Part shown: piece after piece, positions 9,779-21,387 of the stretch
Numbering within the stretch: the stretch's first letter is position 1
How the letters are laid out: the number at the start of each line of letters is the position of its first letter
Source: Lithobates sylvaticus
Lineage: Eukaryota > Chordata > Amphibia > Anura > Ranidae
Direction of reading: 5' to 3'
DNA length: 64,000 bases
Assembly: GCA_028564925.1 (NCBI GenBank)
Contig: CM053029.1
Coordinates: 426,238,303-426,302,302, forward strand
Made by a program: the position numbers and the translations under genes
Notes under the pieces: generated by a model
What the model saw: the letters and a program-made list of their open reading frames with translations, nothing else
Database searches by the model: none
What the model was told of the DNA's origin: nothing

Positions 9779-11298
9779 TACATCCGGAAAGTATTCTCAG
9801 CGCTTCACTTTTTCCACATTTTATGTTACAGCCTTATTCCAAAATGGATCAAATTTAATATTTTCCTCAAGATTCTACAAACAATACTCCATAATGACAA
9901 CGTGAAAGTAGTTTGAAATACTTGCAAATTTATTTTAAAAAAATGTACATAAGTGTTCACAGCCTTTGCTCAATATTTTGTTGAAGCACAATTGGCACCA
10001 ATTACAGCCTCAATTCTTTTTGAGTATGGTGCTACAAGCTTGGTACACCTATTTTGGGCCGCTTCTCCCTTAATTCTTTGCAGGAACTCTCAAGCTCCAT
10101 AAGTTTGGATGGGGAGCGTCGGTGCACAGCCATTTTCATATCTCCCAGAGATGTTCAATTGGGTTCAAGTCTGGGCTCCGGCTGGGCCACTCAAGGACAT
10201 TCACAGAGTTGTCCCATAGCCACTTCTTTGTTATCTTGGCTTTGTGCTTAGAGTTGTTGTCCTGTTGGGAGATGAACCTTCGCCCCAGTCTGAAGTCCAT
10301 AGCGCTCTGGAGCAGATTTTCATCAAGGATGTCTCTGTACATTGCTGCATTCATCTTTCCCTCAATCCAGACTAGTCTCTCAGTTCCCGCCACTGATAAA
10401 CATCCCCGCAGCATGATGCTGCCACCACCATGCTTCACTGTAGAGATGGTTTTGGCCAGGTGATGAGCGGTGCCTGGTTTCCTCCAGCCATGACGCTTGC
10501 CATTAAGGCCAAAGAGTTCAATCTTTGTTTTATCAGAGCAGAGAATTTTGTTTCTCATGGTCTGAGAGTCCTTCAGGTGCTTTTGGCAAACTCCAGGCAG
10601 GCTGTCATGTGCCTTTTACTGAGAAGTGGCTTCCATCTGGCCACTCTACCATACAGACCTGATTGGTGAAGTGCTGCAGAGATGACTGTTCTTCTGGAAG
10701 GTTCTCCTCTTTTCACGGAGAAACGCTGGAGCTCTGTCAGAGTGACCATTCGGTTCTTGGACACCACCCTGACTTAGGCCCTTCTCCTCTGGGTTGCCCA
10801 CACTAGGAAGAGTCCTGGTGGTTCCAAACGTCTTCCATTTACAGATGGAGGCCACTGTGCTCATTGGGACCTTCAATGCTGCAGAAAGATTTCTGTACCC
10901 TTCCCCAGATCTGTGTCTCAATACAATCTTGTCTCCAAGGTCTACAGACAATTCCCTGCACTTCATGGCTTGGTTTGTGCTCTGACATGCCCTGTTACCT
11001 GTAGGATTATTAATTTACCACATATGAACTTCAATAAAGTTATAGAAACATCTCAAGGATTATCAGTGAAAACAGAATGCACCTGAGCTCAATTTTGAGT
11101 GTCATGGCAAAGGCTGTGATTTTAATAAAAATTTTTACTAAATTTACAATGATTCCAAACAAACTTCTTTCAGGTTGTCATCATATGATATTGTTTGTAG
11201 AATTTTGAGGAAAGTAATGAATTTAATCCATTTTGGAATAAGGCTATATATAACATAACAGTGTGAAGAAATTGAAGCAATGTGAATAGTTTCAGATG
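9779..11298 (-). mobile_element. Tc1/mariner transposon, near full length, inactive
   Basis: The left edge (CATCCGGAAAGTATTC) and the right edge (GTGAATAGTTTCAGATG) are diverged inverted copies of one Tc1 terminal repeat. Inside them, CCAAAATGGATCAAATTTAA at the left pairs with TTAATCCATTTTGGAATAAG at the right. The transposase remnant lies between on the minus strand. At about 1.5 kb the length is normal for Tc1. The outermost bases at the left have merged with the microsatellite. Confidence 0.85.
10046..10966 (-). pseudogene. Tc1-type transposase pseudogene
   Basis: Tc1 transposases bind the terminal repeats through two helix-turn-helix motifs and cut with a DDE catalytic domain. The N-terminal part (10646-10966) begins MKCRELSVDLGDKIVLRHRSGEGYR, the first helix-turn-helix. 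The C-terminal part (10136-10558) shows KHGGGSIMLRGCLS, then QQDNNSKHKA (second catalytic Asp) and SPDLNPIEHLWE (final acidic residue), in the normal order. The pieces lie in different minus-strand frames: the N-terminal and C-terminal blocks share one frame and the middle (10573-10767) is in another, so there are at least two frame changes. The reading continues past 10136 in a shifted frame. It cannot make an active enzyme, and no host function is suggested. Confidence 0.85.
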
Positions 11299-12489
11299 AA
11301 ATTAGTGAGCTTGCTCTGTGTAAGTATATCCAAAGTCAAAACTTTTTCTTTCATTTAAGAATGCATATGTCCCATTTGGAAGATTTCCTGTCACTTTCTG
11401 GCCTGTAGAGTGAGAAGAAATCTCTTGACACATTTCAATAGGAACAAGTGTCCCAATTTGCTCTTAATTCTTGTAATGGTACGAGCCCACAATTTTGGAC
11501 TTTACCTTACTTTCAGTACCAGAGACAAGTAGAGAGTAAATCTCCATAGTGGGCACTGACAGCAGTAAAAAAAAACTGGCAGGGCTGTTCACCTGGGACC
11601 AGGTGAGAAATGCGAAGGGGCGAAATAGATACCAGGACATAGTAGGAGTTCTAACCCTTTGCCACAAAAAAGAAAACATTTTGGCTGCAGACACACTTTA
11701 AATTATTTATTTCATTAATAGAAAAGTGAAGCAAAATGTATTGTAATGCAACAATACAGTGTGCCAATAAGAGAAGCACATCATCACATTAGGGTATTCT
11801 GTATTCAAGTAGGTAAATGCTCATGGAAAATGTCTGTAACCAAAAAATAAGAACAGTTAGAAAACCGGAATAGAGATGGGGATGGTTAGAGCTAGGGAAT
11901 AGAAACATTGTGTTCCAGTAATAACAAGAAATTATTTAGACTGATGCTATATTTGTACTAAAACCAGATGTCTAGGTCAATAGTTCATTACAGGCCAAAA
12001 AAGAATCATCTCAAGGTCTCCTTGCATTATTCCAAAATTAGGAAAACTTGTATTTTTTTGGGATGAAAGCGGTGAATTATGTATTTTTAAGAAGATAGCA
12101 TCCTATTGGTCAAGAGAGGAGAGCTTTTTGGTTGCTTTAAGCCAAACTTATCATAATAGGTAATAACAATGAGTTTCCTGGCTATAAAATAGGTTGGAGC
12201 ACTGGACTTCTGAAACAAAAGCCTTCAACAGCAGAAAGTGAAAGGAGATAGGACTTAGCTGGCAGATTTTCTGTTGTAACAGACAAAAACTGATTAGCAA
12301 TTTTGTAAGAAACACATCTGTAATTGTGAACACCTGCACTAATTTAGCACATACTTTCATCCTGATCTTTCTGCTTTCCATGTGGTTATTAGCATTTGCC
12401 AGTGCAATGTTTTGAGTCAAGCACCAAAGATAGTTGTTGTTTACAGAGCTTCTGGTTCTCAAAGCTAAGATAACTTACTCTCTCTGGAG
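11299..12489. other. No gene; contains one weak dispersed repeat (about 11360-11690)
   Basis: A block around 11360-11690 with GGAAGATTTCCTGTCACTTT and a related CCTGGGACCAGGTG palindrome resembles sequence near 20385-20560 and 49470-49710, so it is a dispersed non-coding repeat of unknown class. The rest shows nothing I can name. Confidence 0.35.
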
Positions 12490-12850
12490 AAGAGACGCTT
12501 GAGAGGGGATAGGATTTCAAGTTACAAAGACCATACTGGTGACCCCACAATAGGGATAAAACTTTTTCACGGAAGGGAGTTTAATAAGGCACGTGACCAC
12601 TCACTAAAATTAGAAGAAAAGAGGTTTAACCTTAAACTGCGTAGAGGGTTCTTTACTGTAAGAGCAGCAAGGATGTGGAATTTCCTTCTACAGGCAGTGG
12701 TTTCAGCGGGGGGCATCGATAGTTTCAAAAACTATTTGATAAGCACCTGAACGACTGCAACATACAGGGATATAAAATTTAATACTGACATATAATTACA
12801 CACATAGGTTGGACTTGATGTGTCTTTTCAACCTCAACTACTATGTAACT
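12490..12850 (+). mobile_element. 3' end of a non-LTR retrotransposon (LINE), 5'-truncated
   Basis: Positions 12499-12750 translate to RGDRISSYKDHTG...LFHGREFN...LKLEEKRFNLKLRRGFFTVRAARMWNFLLQAVVSAG, which resembles the far C-terminus of reverse transcriptase polyproteins of Jockey/CR1/Rex-like LINEs (usual pattern: RRLRGD, then FFTVRAVRLWNSLP, then F). It ends with a TTGGACTTGATGTGTCTTTTCAACC stretch split by a short gap and then the TATGTAACTATG repeat, a common amphibian LINE tail. The start is truncated, as usual for LINE insertions. I cannot fix the clade. Confidence 0.6.
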
Positions 12851-13039
12851 ATGCATTTAGACTGGAGATCATCGAATGTATGCAATCTGAGTGACTGGAT
12901 TGACAAATTAGTGAAGCTGAAACAAACCAGCCTTAGCCTAGGGTGATACATGGGCATAAAATAAGCTGTCAGGGATAGTGGGATTAAAGAGTACATTCGA
13001 TAGAGGAGGGCATGGCAAAGAGGGAGAGAACCTAGTGAC

Positions 13040-13470
13040 ACAGGTACGCTAAATCTTCTGAGTAAAAAGCATTGGGGCTAAACATAATTCCTGCAACTTA
13101 GGAGCAGAGCAAGGATGTGCAGGGTAGAGGGAGCCCATTTCAATTTCTGACCATCTTTTTGGTGCCGCCTGAGAGGACCAGGACGAGACCGATCGAGGGT
13201 GAGGAGAAAAATAAGATGTAAGAAAATTGGGTGCACCTAGGCCACCACAGTGCTTTGGAGAAAAGTCCACAGAACTGGCTACCCTATATGCTTTATTGCT
13301 CCAGATAAAATTGAGATTGAGAAACCATCATTTAAGCACCTTTAATTGGGACATGGGAACAGGCACTGGCAGCTCTGCAAAATAAAGCAGTTTAGACATG
13401 ATAGACATTTTTAAGACATTAATCCTATCCAACCACGAAACAGGGAATGTATTCCAACGCTTCAACATGT
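13040..13470 (-). mobile_element. L1-type ORF2 C-terminal fragment
   Basis: On the minus strand 13290-13460 reads close to RINVLKMSIMSKLLYFAELPVPVP, the conserved block after the reverse transcriptase of L1 ORF2. 13049-13270 reads HCGGLGAPNFLTSYFS, the GGLGxPNxxxYY block that follows it. The two are collinear but in separate frames. This is a decayed LINE fragment with no intact ends in view. Confidence 0.75.
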
Positions 13471-13989
13471 CAATAATGTCCCTAAATAAAGGCACATAAT
13501 TAACCAAGAATAAGGACGAATAAGCAGGTGTGATCTGTATAACAAATGTAAGCGGCCTCTTGGCTCTTTTTATGTTTTCAGTTTTTTAAATAAATTGAAT
13601 TGCGCTATGGATCTTTCTGCTGTCTTCCATATATTCCATGCGTACACCCCGGGGAGGAAGTTTTTCATATACATCTCCAGTCCATCCATGTGAGCAGGCA
13701 TTATACTACATAAGCGTCTTTGACTTTCTTTGTAACAAAAGAAGTCAATTACATCTGGTAAGCAGATCTAATATGCAGCATATGTTGAGTGTCGCATTTA
13801 TTATCTTTGGTGAAGGATTCCTCACTATTAATTTTTCTGTCCACGATAGAACTGTGTTTTTTTTTCTTGGGACTTTACATATCAATGTTTGCCACGAGTC
13901 ACTTTGATTACATTTATAATTTTCTATTGTTGAGTTTTTCACACTTGATTGGTTTATATGCATGATTATTGTATGATAGTTGACACTAT

Positions 13990-14241
13990 GGGGGTTATTT
14001 ACAAAAGGCAATTCCATTTTGCACTGTAGGTGCACTTGAAAGTGCACTGAAAGTGCAGTCGCTCTAAATCTAAGGGGTAGATCTGAAATGAGTGGAAGCA
14101 CTGCTAATTTTATCATCCAATCATGTGCAAGCTAAAATGCGTTTTTTTATTTTCCTTGCATGCCCCTCTCGGTTCTACAGCGAATTTACTTCCAAGTGAA
14201 CTTGCAGTGCAAAGTGGATTTTCCTTTAGTAAATAACCCCC
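13990..14241. mobile_element. MITE with GGGGGTTATTTAC ends, 252 bp
   Basis: The left end GGGGGTTATTTAC and right end GTAAATAACCCCC are perfect inverted copies, followed inward by paired GCAATTCCATTTTGCACT and AGTGCAAAGTGGATTT-like arms. There is no coding capacity. A shorter relative is nested in the Harbinger transposon at 33550-33660. The superfamily is not certain. Confidence 0.85.
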
Positions 14242-14559
14242 TTTGTGTTTATGTTAACATTAGTCACTATTTAGCGCGCTCTACACAACATTTAAGTGAG
14301 CTATATACCCAGGTATTTAAGTAAATGAAAACACCTCCTATATGGATAAGACTTCTGAACTTTATTCCGCACCATGAAGAGTACAGGCTTCAAAAACGTT
14401 GCTCAAACATTTTGAAAGCTTCACAAATACCTACCAAACACACTATTTAGACAAAATTTACAAGCTAATATCTATGTAAACTGGGCTATATGTGCCTGAT
14501 AGAGCAGGACACACAAGTGCATCATTCCATAAAACACATGGACAACTGAAAGGTCAATT

Positions 14560-14985
14560 GACCCCAGTACTGTTTAAAAAAAATAAGGCTTCATAAGATA
14601 TGGGGATGTTGGTTAGCTATCCCAGGCCTAGCTTCATTGGACTTAGTTTTGAATAGACAATTATTAAAAAATCTGAATGTGTCTATATACCAATATACGG
14701 TTATAAGGAGGTACCTAGATGGGTGTTCTGGAGATAGGCTGGGTTGGGGGCATCACTATATGGTGATTTCATGAGTATACATGCAATGGGTTGTTGACAT
14801 GGTACGTTTACTGTGCTTAAATCTGTATTTATGAATGTTTTGGTTGTCGACATGAGCACTGTTGTACTTTACTTTCTGCAAAGTAATGAGTGACATAACT
14901 CTCTGGAATGTGAACTGATATTATACTGTTTGATGGTTCTCAATAAACATTTCTCGGTTTAAAAAAAAGAAATAAAATAAGGCCG
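14560..14985 (+). mobile_element. Possible LINE 3' tail
   Basis: Non-coding sequence that ends in CAATAAACATTTCTCGG followed by an A-rich run with a further AATAAA. This resembles the 3' untranslated end and poly(A) tail of an L1-like retrotransposon. No coding part is visible upstream, so the call rests on the tail alone. Confidence 0.35.
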
Positions 14986-15489
14986 TTTTCTGCTATGCAT
15001 GCATAGCTTAGCCATCAGCAAATAAACAGCAATTTTCATATGATTGCTCTCCACACAAAGCAAGGAAATGTCCTTATATAAGTAATAAAAGCAGGAATGG
15101 ACGTTGCAAATATAGTGTTGCAATACAACAGTGTCCTTGGTAATTTATGTTCCACAAAATGCTTTTCCTCTATGAGGTCACATAGGAAACATGACAAAAT
15201 AAAACCTGAGCATATGTGCTGTGAGGCCTAGGCCTAATGTGCTAAAGGATCTTTATTAATCTTTACACATGTATTCATAATATGCCAGATCTGTATGCGT
15301 TAGTTGGCATTGTTAGAACCACATTTGCAATTTTAATATTGAAACGTTTTTCACAAAGATGCAGAAAAATCATGAAGGTCATATAAGCAATAATGACACA
15401 AACAAATCTCTTTAAAGTTTTCATTTGTTCAAGGAAATCTACAAGCCTTATGTTAACTCACAACCTTTAAAGCAGTTAAGTCAGACTAA
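14986..15489. other. No gene seen
   Basis: A+T-rich sequence without credible frames, repeats or inverted ends. Confidence 0.5.
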
Positions 15490-16708
15490 TGCCTCGTACA
15501 CACGTACGGACTTTTGCCGGCGGACCTAGTCCAGCGGACAATCCCGCGGGACTTTCCGGCTAGGTCCGCTGGACTTTCCGAGGGTGTGGACTTGCCCACA
15601 CACGCACGGACTTCTCCAGCGGATAATCCGCCGGCCAAAAGTCCGCGGGACTTTTGAAAATGAACGGACTTGCCCACACACGGAGCAGTCCGTTCATTTC
15701 GAACGTAACTTCAGGTTACGTAGCTAGCGTAGGCAGTAAATGCCGCCGCGCTAGCTCCGCAAGCTGGCATGGATTTAAAGGGAATCCCCACGCCGAAAAA
15801 ACGGCGTGGGGGTTCCCCCCAAATCCATGTGAGACCCTCATCCGAGCACGCAGCCTGGCAGGCCAGGAAAGGGGTGGGGACGAACGAGCGCCCCCCCCCC
15901 CCCCTCCTGAGCCGTACCAGGCCGCGTGCCCTCAACATGGGGGGTGCCCTGGGGAAAGGGGGGCCGTGCGGCCCCCCCACCCCAAAGCACCTTGTCCCCA
16001 TGTTGATGAGGACAAGGGCCTCTTCCCGACAACCCTGGCCGTTGGTTGTCGGGGTCTGCGGGGGCGGGGGCTTATCGGAATCTGGGAGCCCCCTTTAATA
16101 AGGGGGCCCCCAGATACCGGCCCCCCACCCTATGTGAATGAGTATGGGGTACGATGTACCCCTACCCATTCACCTAAGGTGTAAAATGTAAAGTACAAAA
16201 ACACACACACTTTTGAAAAAATATTTTATTGCACTGCTCCGGGGGTCTTCTTCCGTCTTGGGGGTCTTCTCGCCGGACTCCTCCGCTCTCTTCTGCTCTT
16301 TTACCTAGCTCTTTCACGAGGGGAGGAGTCCGGCTACCTTCTTCGTCGTCGCCGCCGTCGTCTGGGGGTCTCGATCCGCCTTCGGGGGTCTTCCGGGGGT
16401 CTCTTCTGTTCTTGCGGCGGTCGTCGTCTTCCGCGCCGCCGGCGCCTTGTCCTTCTTCTTGTCCTTCTTCTTGTCCTTCTTGTTCTTCTTCTTCTTCCGA
16501 TGTTGACCCGTCGCTGTCTCTGCCCGGAATGCCTGTGCCGATCTGCGCTCGGACTTATATAGGGACATGGGGGACAGGGTCACATGCACATGTCACATGG
16601 TGACCCCGCCCCCTTGTGTTGTCACAGTCCCGGAGGATGCTGGGACTGTGACATCGCAAGGGGGCGGGGTCACCATGTGACATGAACATGTGACCCTGTC
16701 CCCCATGT

Positions 16709-16720
16709 CCCTATATAAGT
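16709..16720 (+). promoter_or_regulatory. TATA-like box, right arm of the palindrome
   Basis: CCCTATATAAGT is an excellent TATA box pointing outward to the right. Its mirror copy ACTTATATAGGG lies in the left arm near 16555-16566 and points left. The two are about 140 bp apart around the palindrome axis. Each is followed about 440 bp downstream by AATAAA (near 17148 on the plus strand and 16224-16229 on the minus strand). Confidence 0.5.
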
Positions 16721-16918
16721 CCGAGCGCAGATCGGCACAGGCAGAGACAGCGACGGGTCAACATCGGAAGAAGAAGAAGAACAAGAAGGACAAGAAGAAG
16801 GACAAGAAGAAGGACAAGAAGAAGGACAAGGCGCCGGCGGCGCGGAAGACGACGACCGCCGCAAGAACAGAAGAGACCCCCGGAAGACCCCCAGACGACG
16901 GCGGCGACGACGAAGAAG

Positions 16919-17135
16919 GTAGCCGGACTCCCCTCGCTCGGTAAAAGAGCTTGGTAAATGGCGGGGGAGTCCGGCGAGAAGACCCCCAAGACGGAAGAAG
17001 ACCCCCGAAGGCGGATCGAGACCCCCAGACGACGGCGGCGACGAAGAAGGTAGCCGGACTCCCCTCGCTCGGTAAAAGAGCTTGGTAAATGGCGGGGGAG
17101 TCCGGCGAGAAGACCCCCAAGACGGAAGAAGACCC
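16919..17135. repeat. 130-bp tandem duplication in the right arm only
   Basis: The block starting GTAGCCGGACTCCCC at 16919 recurs from about 17049 with very few changes. The left arm has a single counterpart near 16330, so the duplication arose after the palindrome formed and explains why the right arm is longer by about 145 bp. Confidence 0.85.
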
Positions 17136-17928
17136 CCGGAGCAGTGCAATAAACTATTTTTTCAAAAGTGTGGGTGTTTTTTTTTTTTTACTTTACATTT
17201 TACACCTTAGGTGAATGGGTAGGGGTACATCGTACCCCATACTCATTCACATAGGGTGGGGGGCCGGTATCTGGGGGCCCCCTTATTAAAGGGGGCTCCC
17301 AGATTCCGATAAGCCCCCGCCCGCAGACCCCGACAACCAACGGCCAGGGTTGTCGGGAAGAGGCCCTTGTCCTCATCAACATGGGGACAAGGTGCTTTGG
17401 GGTGGGGGGGCCGCACGGCCCCCCTTTCCCCAGGGCACCCCCCATGTTGAGGGCACGCGGCCTGGTACGGCTCAGGAGGGGGGGGGGGCGCTCGTTCGTC
17501 CCCACCCCTTTCCTGGCCTGCCAGGCTGCGTGCTCGGATGAGGGTCCGACATGGATTTGGGGGGAACCCCCACGCCGTTTTTTCGGCGTGGGGAGTCCCT
17601 TTAAATCCATGCCAGGTCACGGAGCTAGCGCGGCGGCATTTACTGCCTACGCTAGCTACGTAACCTGAAGTCACGTGCTAAATGAACGGACTTGCCGATG
17701 AGCGGCAAGTCCGTTCATTTCAAAAGTCCCGCGGACTTGCCCACTAACGGCGGGATTATCCGCTGGACTGCCAAGTCCAGCGGATAATTTGAAAACAAAA
17801 CTTCAAACTTTAGTCCGCCGTACTTTGGCGCCAAAAAGTCCGCCGGCGCCCACACACGAGGGGATTATCCGCTGGACTTCAGTCCAGAGGATAATCCCGC
17901 GGGATTGTCCCTTCGTGTGTACGCGGCA

Positions 17929-18387
17929 TTACAGTTTTTTTGATTAAACGGTTTTGTTCATTTGAATGTAAAGTGGTGTTTATTTTGCCATGTGATGAAC
18001 TAACCTATACCTCCTCTGTAGCAATATAATACTATTGAATTGCTCGCACTTAGAAGAGCCTAATGCAAAAGCTGTTCAGCTAAAACAGCCTTTATACTAA
18101 TCAATGACTATCGGTGTCAATGAACATCCACTGTTCTAAGACAAATCTTGAATGATATCTGTAAATAAACACAGAAATACACCTTACAGTAATAACAGGT
18201 TTATATTATTTCTACCAAACATGGAAATAGTTTCAAGATGACACATTGAGGACAGAATCATCTACAGCAGTATAGTGTACACTTTTGGCAATTAAAAGCA
18301 TTTGCAGAAAAAACAAACAAACATACAAACTCACCTATGAGGCTGCAGCATCAATCTGATGCTGTTTCTGTCCCCCGATGGCTCTAA
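17929..18387. other. No gene seen
   Basis: A+T-rich flank between two Harbinger-type insertions. The sequence around 18345-18387 continues on the far side of the next MITE (18683 onward), so it is part of an older unit interrupted by it. Confidence 0.45.
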
Positions 18388-18682
18388 GGCCCCTTTCACA
18401 CCGGGGCGTTTAAAAAAAAAAAAATAGCGCCTGAAAAAAAACGGCCCCATTCACTCCAGCATCTAGCAGCATCTTTGGAGCGGTGAAGGAGCGGTGTATT
18501 CACCGCTCCTACCCATTGAAATCAATGGGGCAGCGCGGCTATACCACCGGCAAAGCGCCGCTGCAGCGGCACTTTGTGGGCGGTTTTAACCCTTTTTCGG
18601 ACTCTAGCAGGGGTTAAAACCGCACCACTAAATATAGCTGCTTTACCGCAGACGCCGCTCCCACCCCAGTGTGAAAGGGGCC
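18388..18682. mobile_element. Harbinger-type MITE, 295 bp, TSD TAA
   Basis: Ends GGCCCCTTTCACAC and GTGTGAAAGGGGCC are perfect inverted copies. TAA stands at 18385-18387 and again at 18683-18685. The interior contains the self-complementary GGAGCGGTGAAGGAGCGGTG block shared with the MITE at 5255-5686. Confidence 0.88.
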
Positions 18683-19065
18683 TAAGACCGAGAAGAGAGA
18701 AATCACATGACCATTGATCACTTCGTTCTCGGTCTTCACTGACCAGAGAGCAGGGTCCATCAGTTACCAGCTCTCTGCTCTGCCCCTCCAGGGCTCACTG
18801 GAGTGCCAAGCGATTTGAGGAGGTGGAAGCGGCTGGCTCAGGCTCTCAGTGGGGTGTTGAGAGGCCAAGCCAGCTGCCAGTCAGGCATCTGAGTGCATCC
18901 CAACATTAAAGTCAAGTTCTTTAAAGCTTATACACATCAACTGACCTGCTTCAAGCTGTTTTTGGATTTCTTGACTGGACTATGAGTATGAATACGGAAT
19001 AAAAGTTTTGGCACCAATGCCTATTAACACAAACCTAAAACTGCCAGGATTTCTAATAATGGTCC
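18683..19065. other. No gene; continuation of interrupted older sequence
   Basis: Begins CTAAGACCGAGAA and contains an imperfect inverted pair around ACCGAGAA and TTCTCGGT (near 18687 and 18727). Moderately GC-rich. No coding frame is supported. Confidence 0.4.
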
Positions 19066-19705
19066 CTATTCAGATAACTAAAAAATGACTAAAACTAAAT
19101 GCCATCTTAGTCCAAAAAGACTGACTAAAACTAAATCGAAAATTTGACATCAACATTAACAATGCTTTACCACAAAATAATAAGTACCCCCTACTTATTC
19201 TTTTGTGGTAATGCATTGTTAATGTTGATGTCAAATAACAGCTGCTGAAAGAAACTAAGCTGCTGAAAGAAAAAAAATTAAGATTTAATTTATTTTTTCT
19301 TAATAGTTAATGTTGGTAACATGTTTAGGTATTATGTGCAATGGCATTACAGCCAACAGAGTCTACAATTTTTTTGAATATTTTAAAGTTGTACTTCTGT
19401 TTGTCAAAAAGAAATGTTTTTGTTTGTTGATGAAATTTGGTTTTATTTATAAAGACATTATATCACAACGGCTACATCTGTGTCTGTGGTGCATGTTAAA
19501 AAATCTTAATAGCCTAAATAATAACATGTTATTCAACTTTGTACTCCAGGAGTACATAATGAGTTTGGAAATTCTAGAGAAATGCCCAAATAATGCAATA
19601 CAATTTAACTAAATCCATTAGACTTTAGTCGACTAAAACGTACTGGAGATTTTAGTAGATTAAAATATGACTAAAACTAAAATGGCATTTTAGTCAAAAG
19701 TCTGA
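19066..19705. repeat. Unassigned repeat bounded by GACTAAAACTAAA motifs
   Basis: The motif GACTAAAACTAAA, together with TTTTAGTC in the inverted sense, recurs at 19083-19135 and 19618-19695. This gives an element about 640 bp long with related ends. The inside holds a long A+T-rich frame (19310-19612) with no recognisable protein, and a perfect hairpin at 19146-19232. I cannot assign a family. Confidence 0.4.
19146..19232. repeat. 87-bp near-perfect hairpin
   Basis: GACATCAACATTAACAATGC at the left is matched by its exact complement at the right end, with TTACCACAAAA/TTTTGTGGTAA continuing the stem and a loop of about 15 bases. It may be a minimal fold-back MITE inside the larger repeat. Confidence 0.85.
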
Positions 19706-21387
19706 AGAACATTAACACTGGACAATAGTTGTCTGTTAAAAAGCGTATATTTTTCAAAAATATAATATCTTTTTAAGCTCATTTTAGAAGTAAAAAAAAA
19801 GAAGAAAAAAAAAAGAAGGACTTAGCAAAACTGTTACTACTCCAAGTTTCATGTAATATTTTTACTATTTCTTTTCCAAGTATAAATGCTATTCTAAAAT
19901 GAAGAAAAATAACATCTGTCACAGTATTTGTTAGTTCCAGAAATATGTAGGTTTGCAAGCAAAAAATGTATAAATATAAAAATTGTAATGACTACTTTTA
20001 CTTTGATTAAAACTGAAGCTATGAACTTGGCTGCATTTGAATTAAATATTATCGGCTATCCTAAATTAAAACAGTTTGCTTTCCCAGAAATGCTAACATA
20101 TGGTAAAATACTAGCACATAAACATATTTACAAAAAGACTGCTATTGGAAAATATAATAAATTAAAATACTGTATACACTAAGAGCAATAGCAACAGCTG
20201 GTGAAATGTGTCCGTTACAATTACCAGACATGCAATTCTTTTATTTGCCAAAAAAATCATCACTTTTATGTAAAAAGTATCTATAGTTCATCCATTTGTT
20301 AATAAAGATAAGGCAATGTAAAATTAGGTTATTTTGTATAGCTTAATCCAAACATTTTTTTTCCAATTGTCTTTTTCTGGAGATTTCCTTTCACTTCCTG
20401 TCCGGTAGTCACAATAGGAAATGAGAAAAAAAAATGAGGGGAAATAGATAGATAGTTGTTACAGGGACAAAATGTACCCACTGGAAGATTTCCCCCCTCT
20501 TTTGTGGTAACAACTCAAATTCTAACCTCTCAGCACAATATGCAAAATTAAAACCCCCTAAAAAAAGAGTTTGCCTTAATTATACTTTCAATAAGATATA
20601 ATAAATATAGTATAGCTTATTTCTTATAACAACTTCTGTCTTTTCTAGTTTGAGTTCATTTTGTGTGGCTGTTTTTCTGCAATTGGTTCCCAAAGGCTGG
20701 CATTATTTTAGCAACGCTTACTGTACCGTTGTTTTAAATTGTTTGCAACAGTCATGCAGGGATCTAGGTAATAATAAATCAGAAATAAATCATATGCAAA
20801 TTACCGGATGCCCTCTATGTTGGTACTTAGTTAAAACAAGTTTTTACAAAAATGAACCCCAGAGATGTTATTCATAATATTGTTCTCTAAACTGTAATGC
20901 ATAAGCAAGAAAAGGTACTAATTTTGGTGTGCTTTTGGAAAATACAACATATTAACATAAGTACTATTTTTTATAGAAGGAAGGAACCCTGACAACACAT
21001 TTCACATACAGCAACACCTTTTAATGCAGTATATTTAAATATTTTTCATCGAGATGGGTTTGTCTTTCATGGATCAGAAAGTCTATTTTTTACAAAAAAG
21101 TCAAACTGGCAATACATTTTACAATTTTTTTGACCACCACCATATAAGAAACATAAATTTGGATTTATCCAAAAGGAGCGCTTTAAAAGGTTCACCTTTT
21201 TTTTTTACTTGTGTTTTAAACTTAAAGAGCCTCTTTGAAGCAGCCTAATGTAATGAAGAAATCACTTTTACATGCTGAAACCATCTCACAACTTTACCAG
21301 TATGTGGGGGCCATATGTAGCATTTATCAATTCTGCCTTATTCAAAATACTTGGGTAAGAATTAAGCTATTTAGAAATACCCTGGCA
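19706..21387. other. No gene; one weak dispersed repeat near 20370-20560
   Basis: A+T-rich sequence. The block 20370-20560, with TGGAGATTTCCTTTCACTTC, resembles blocks at 11360-11690 and 49470-49710. The remaining short frames have no recognisable content. Confidence 0.4.

Larger units (their letters stand above)
15490..17928. mobile_element. 2.4 kb palindromic Harbinger-like element
   Basis: The outer ends are TGCCTCGTACACACG and CGTGTGTACGCGGCA, the Harbinger-like end also seen at 46429-46848. TAA precedes and TTA follows. Almost all of the left arm (15490-16636) recurs inverted in the right arm (16637-17928), with the axis near 16636 inside CACAGTCCC...GGGACTGTG. The arms are GC-rich, unlike the A+T-rich surroundings. 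Each arm has, from the centre outward, a TATA-like box, a purine-rich AAGAAG/GACAAG block, a CCGGACTCCCC block and an AATAAA. The symmetric open frames on both strands are by-products of the palindrome and begin without ATG. I see no transposase, so it would need one in trans. Confidence 0.8.

Noticed and set aside
11360-11694. SINE with tRNA-derived head
   Set aside because: I looked for A and B box promoter motifs in this repeat and its relatives at 20370 and 49470 and could not find a convincing pair.
16229-17149. Ser/Pro-rich or Lys-rich proteins on both strands of the palindrome
   Set aside because: They are mirror images of one another, lack ATG starts and arise from purine-rich repeats of AAG and GAC.
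15490-17928. Pair of long terminal repeats in inverted arrangement
   Set aside because: Terminal repeats of retroelements are direct, and no retroelement coding sequence or primer site lies between the arms. The ends match Harbinger MITEs.
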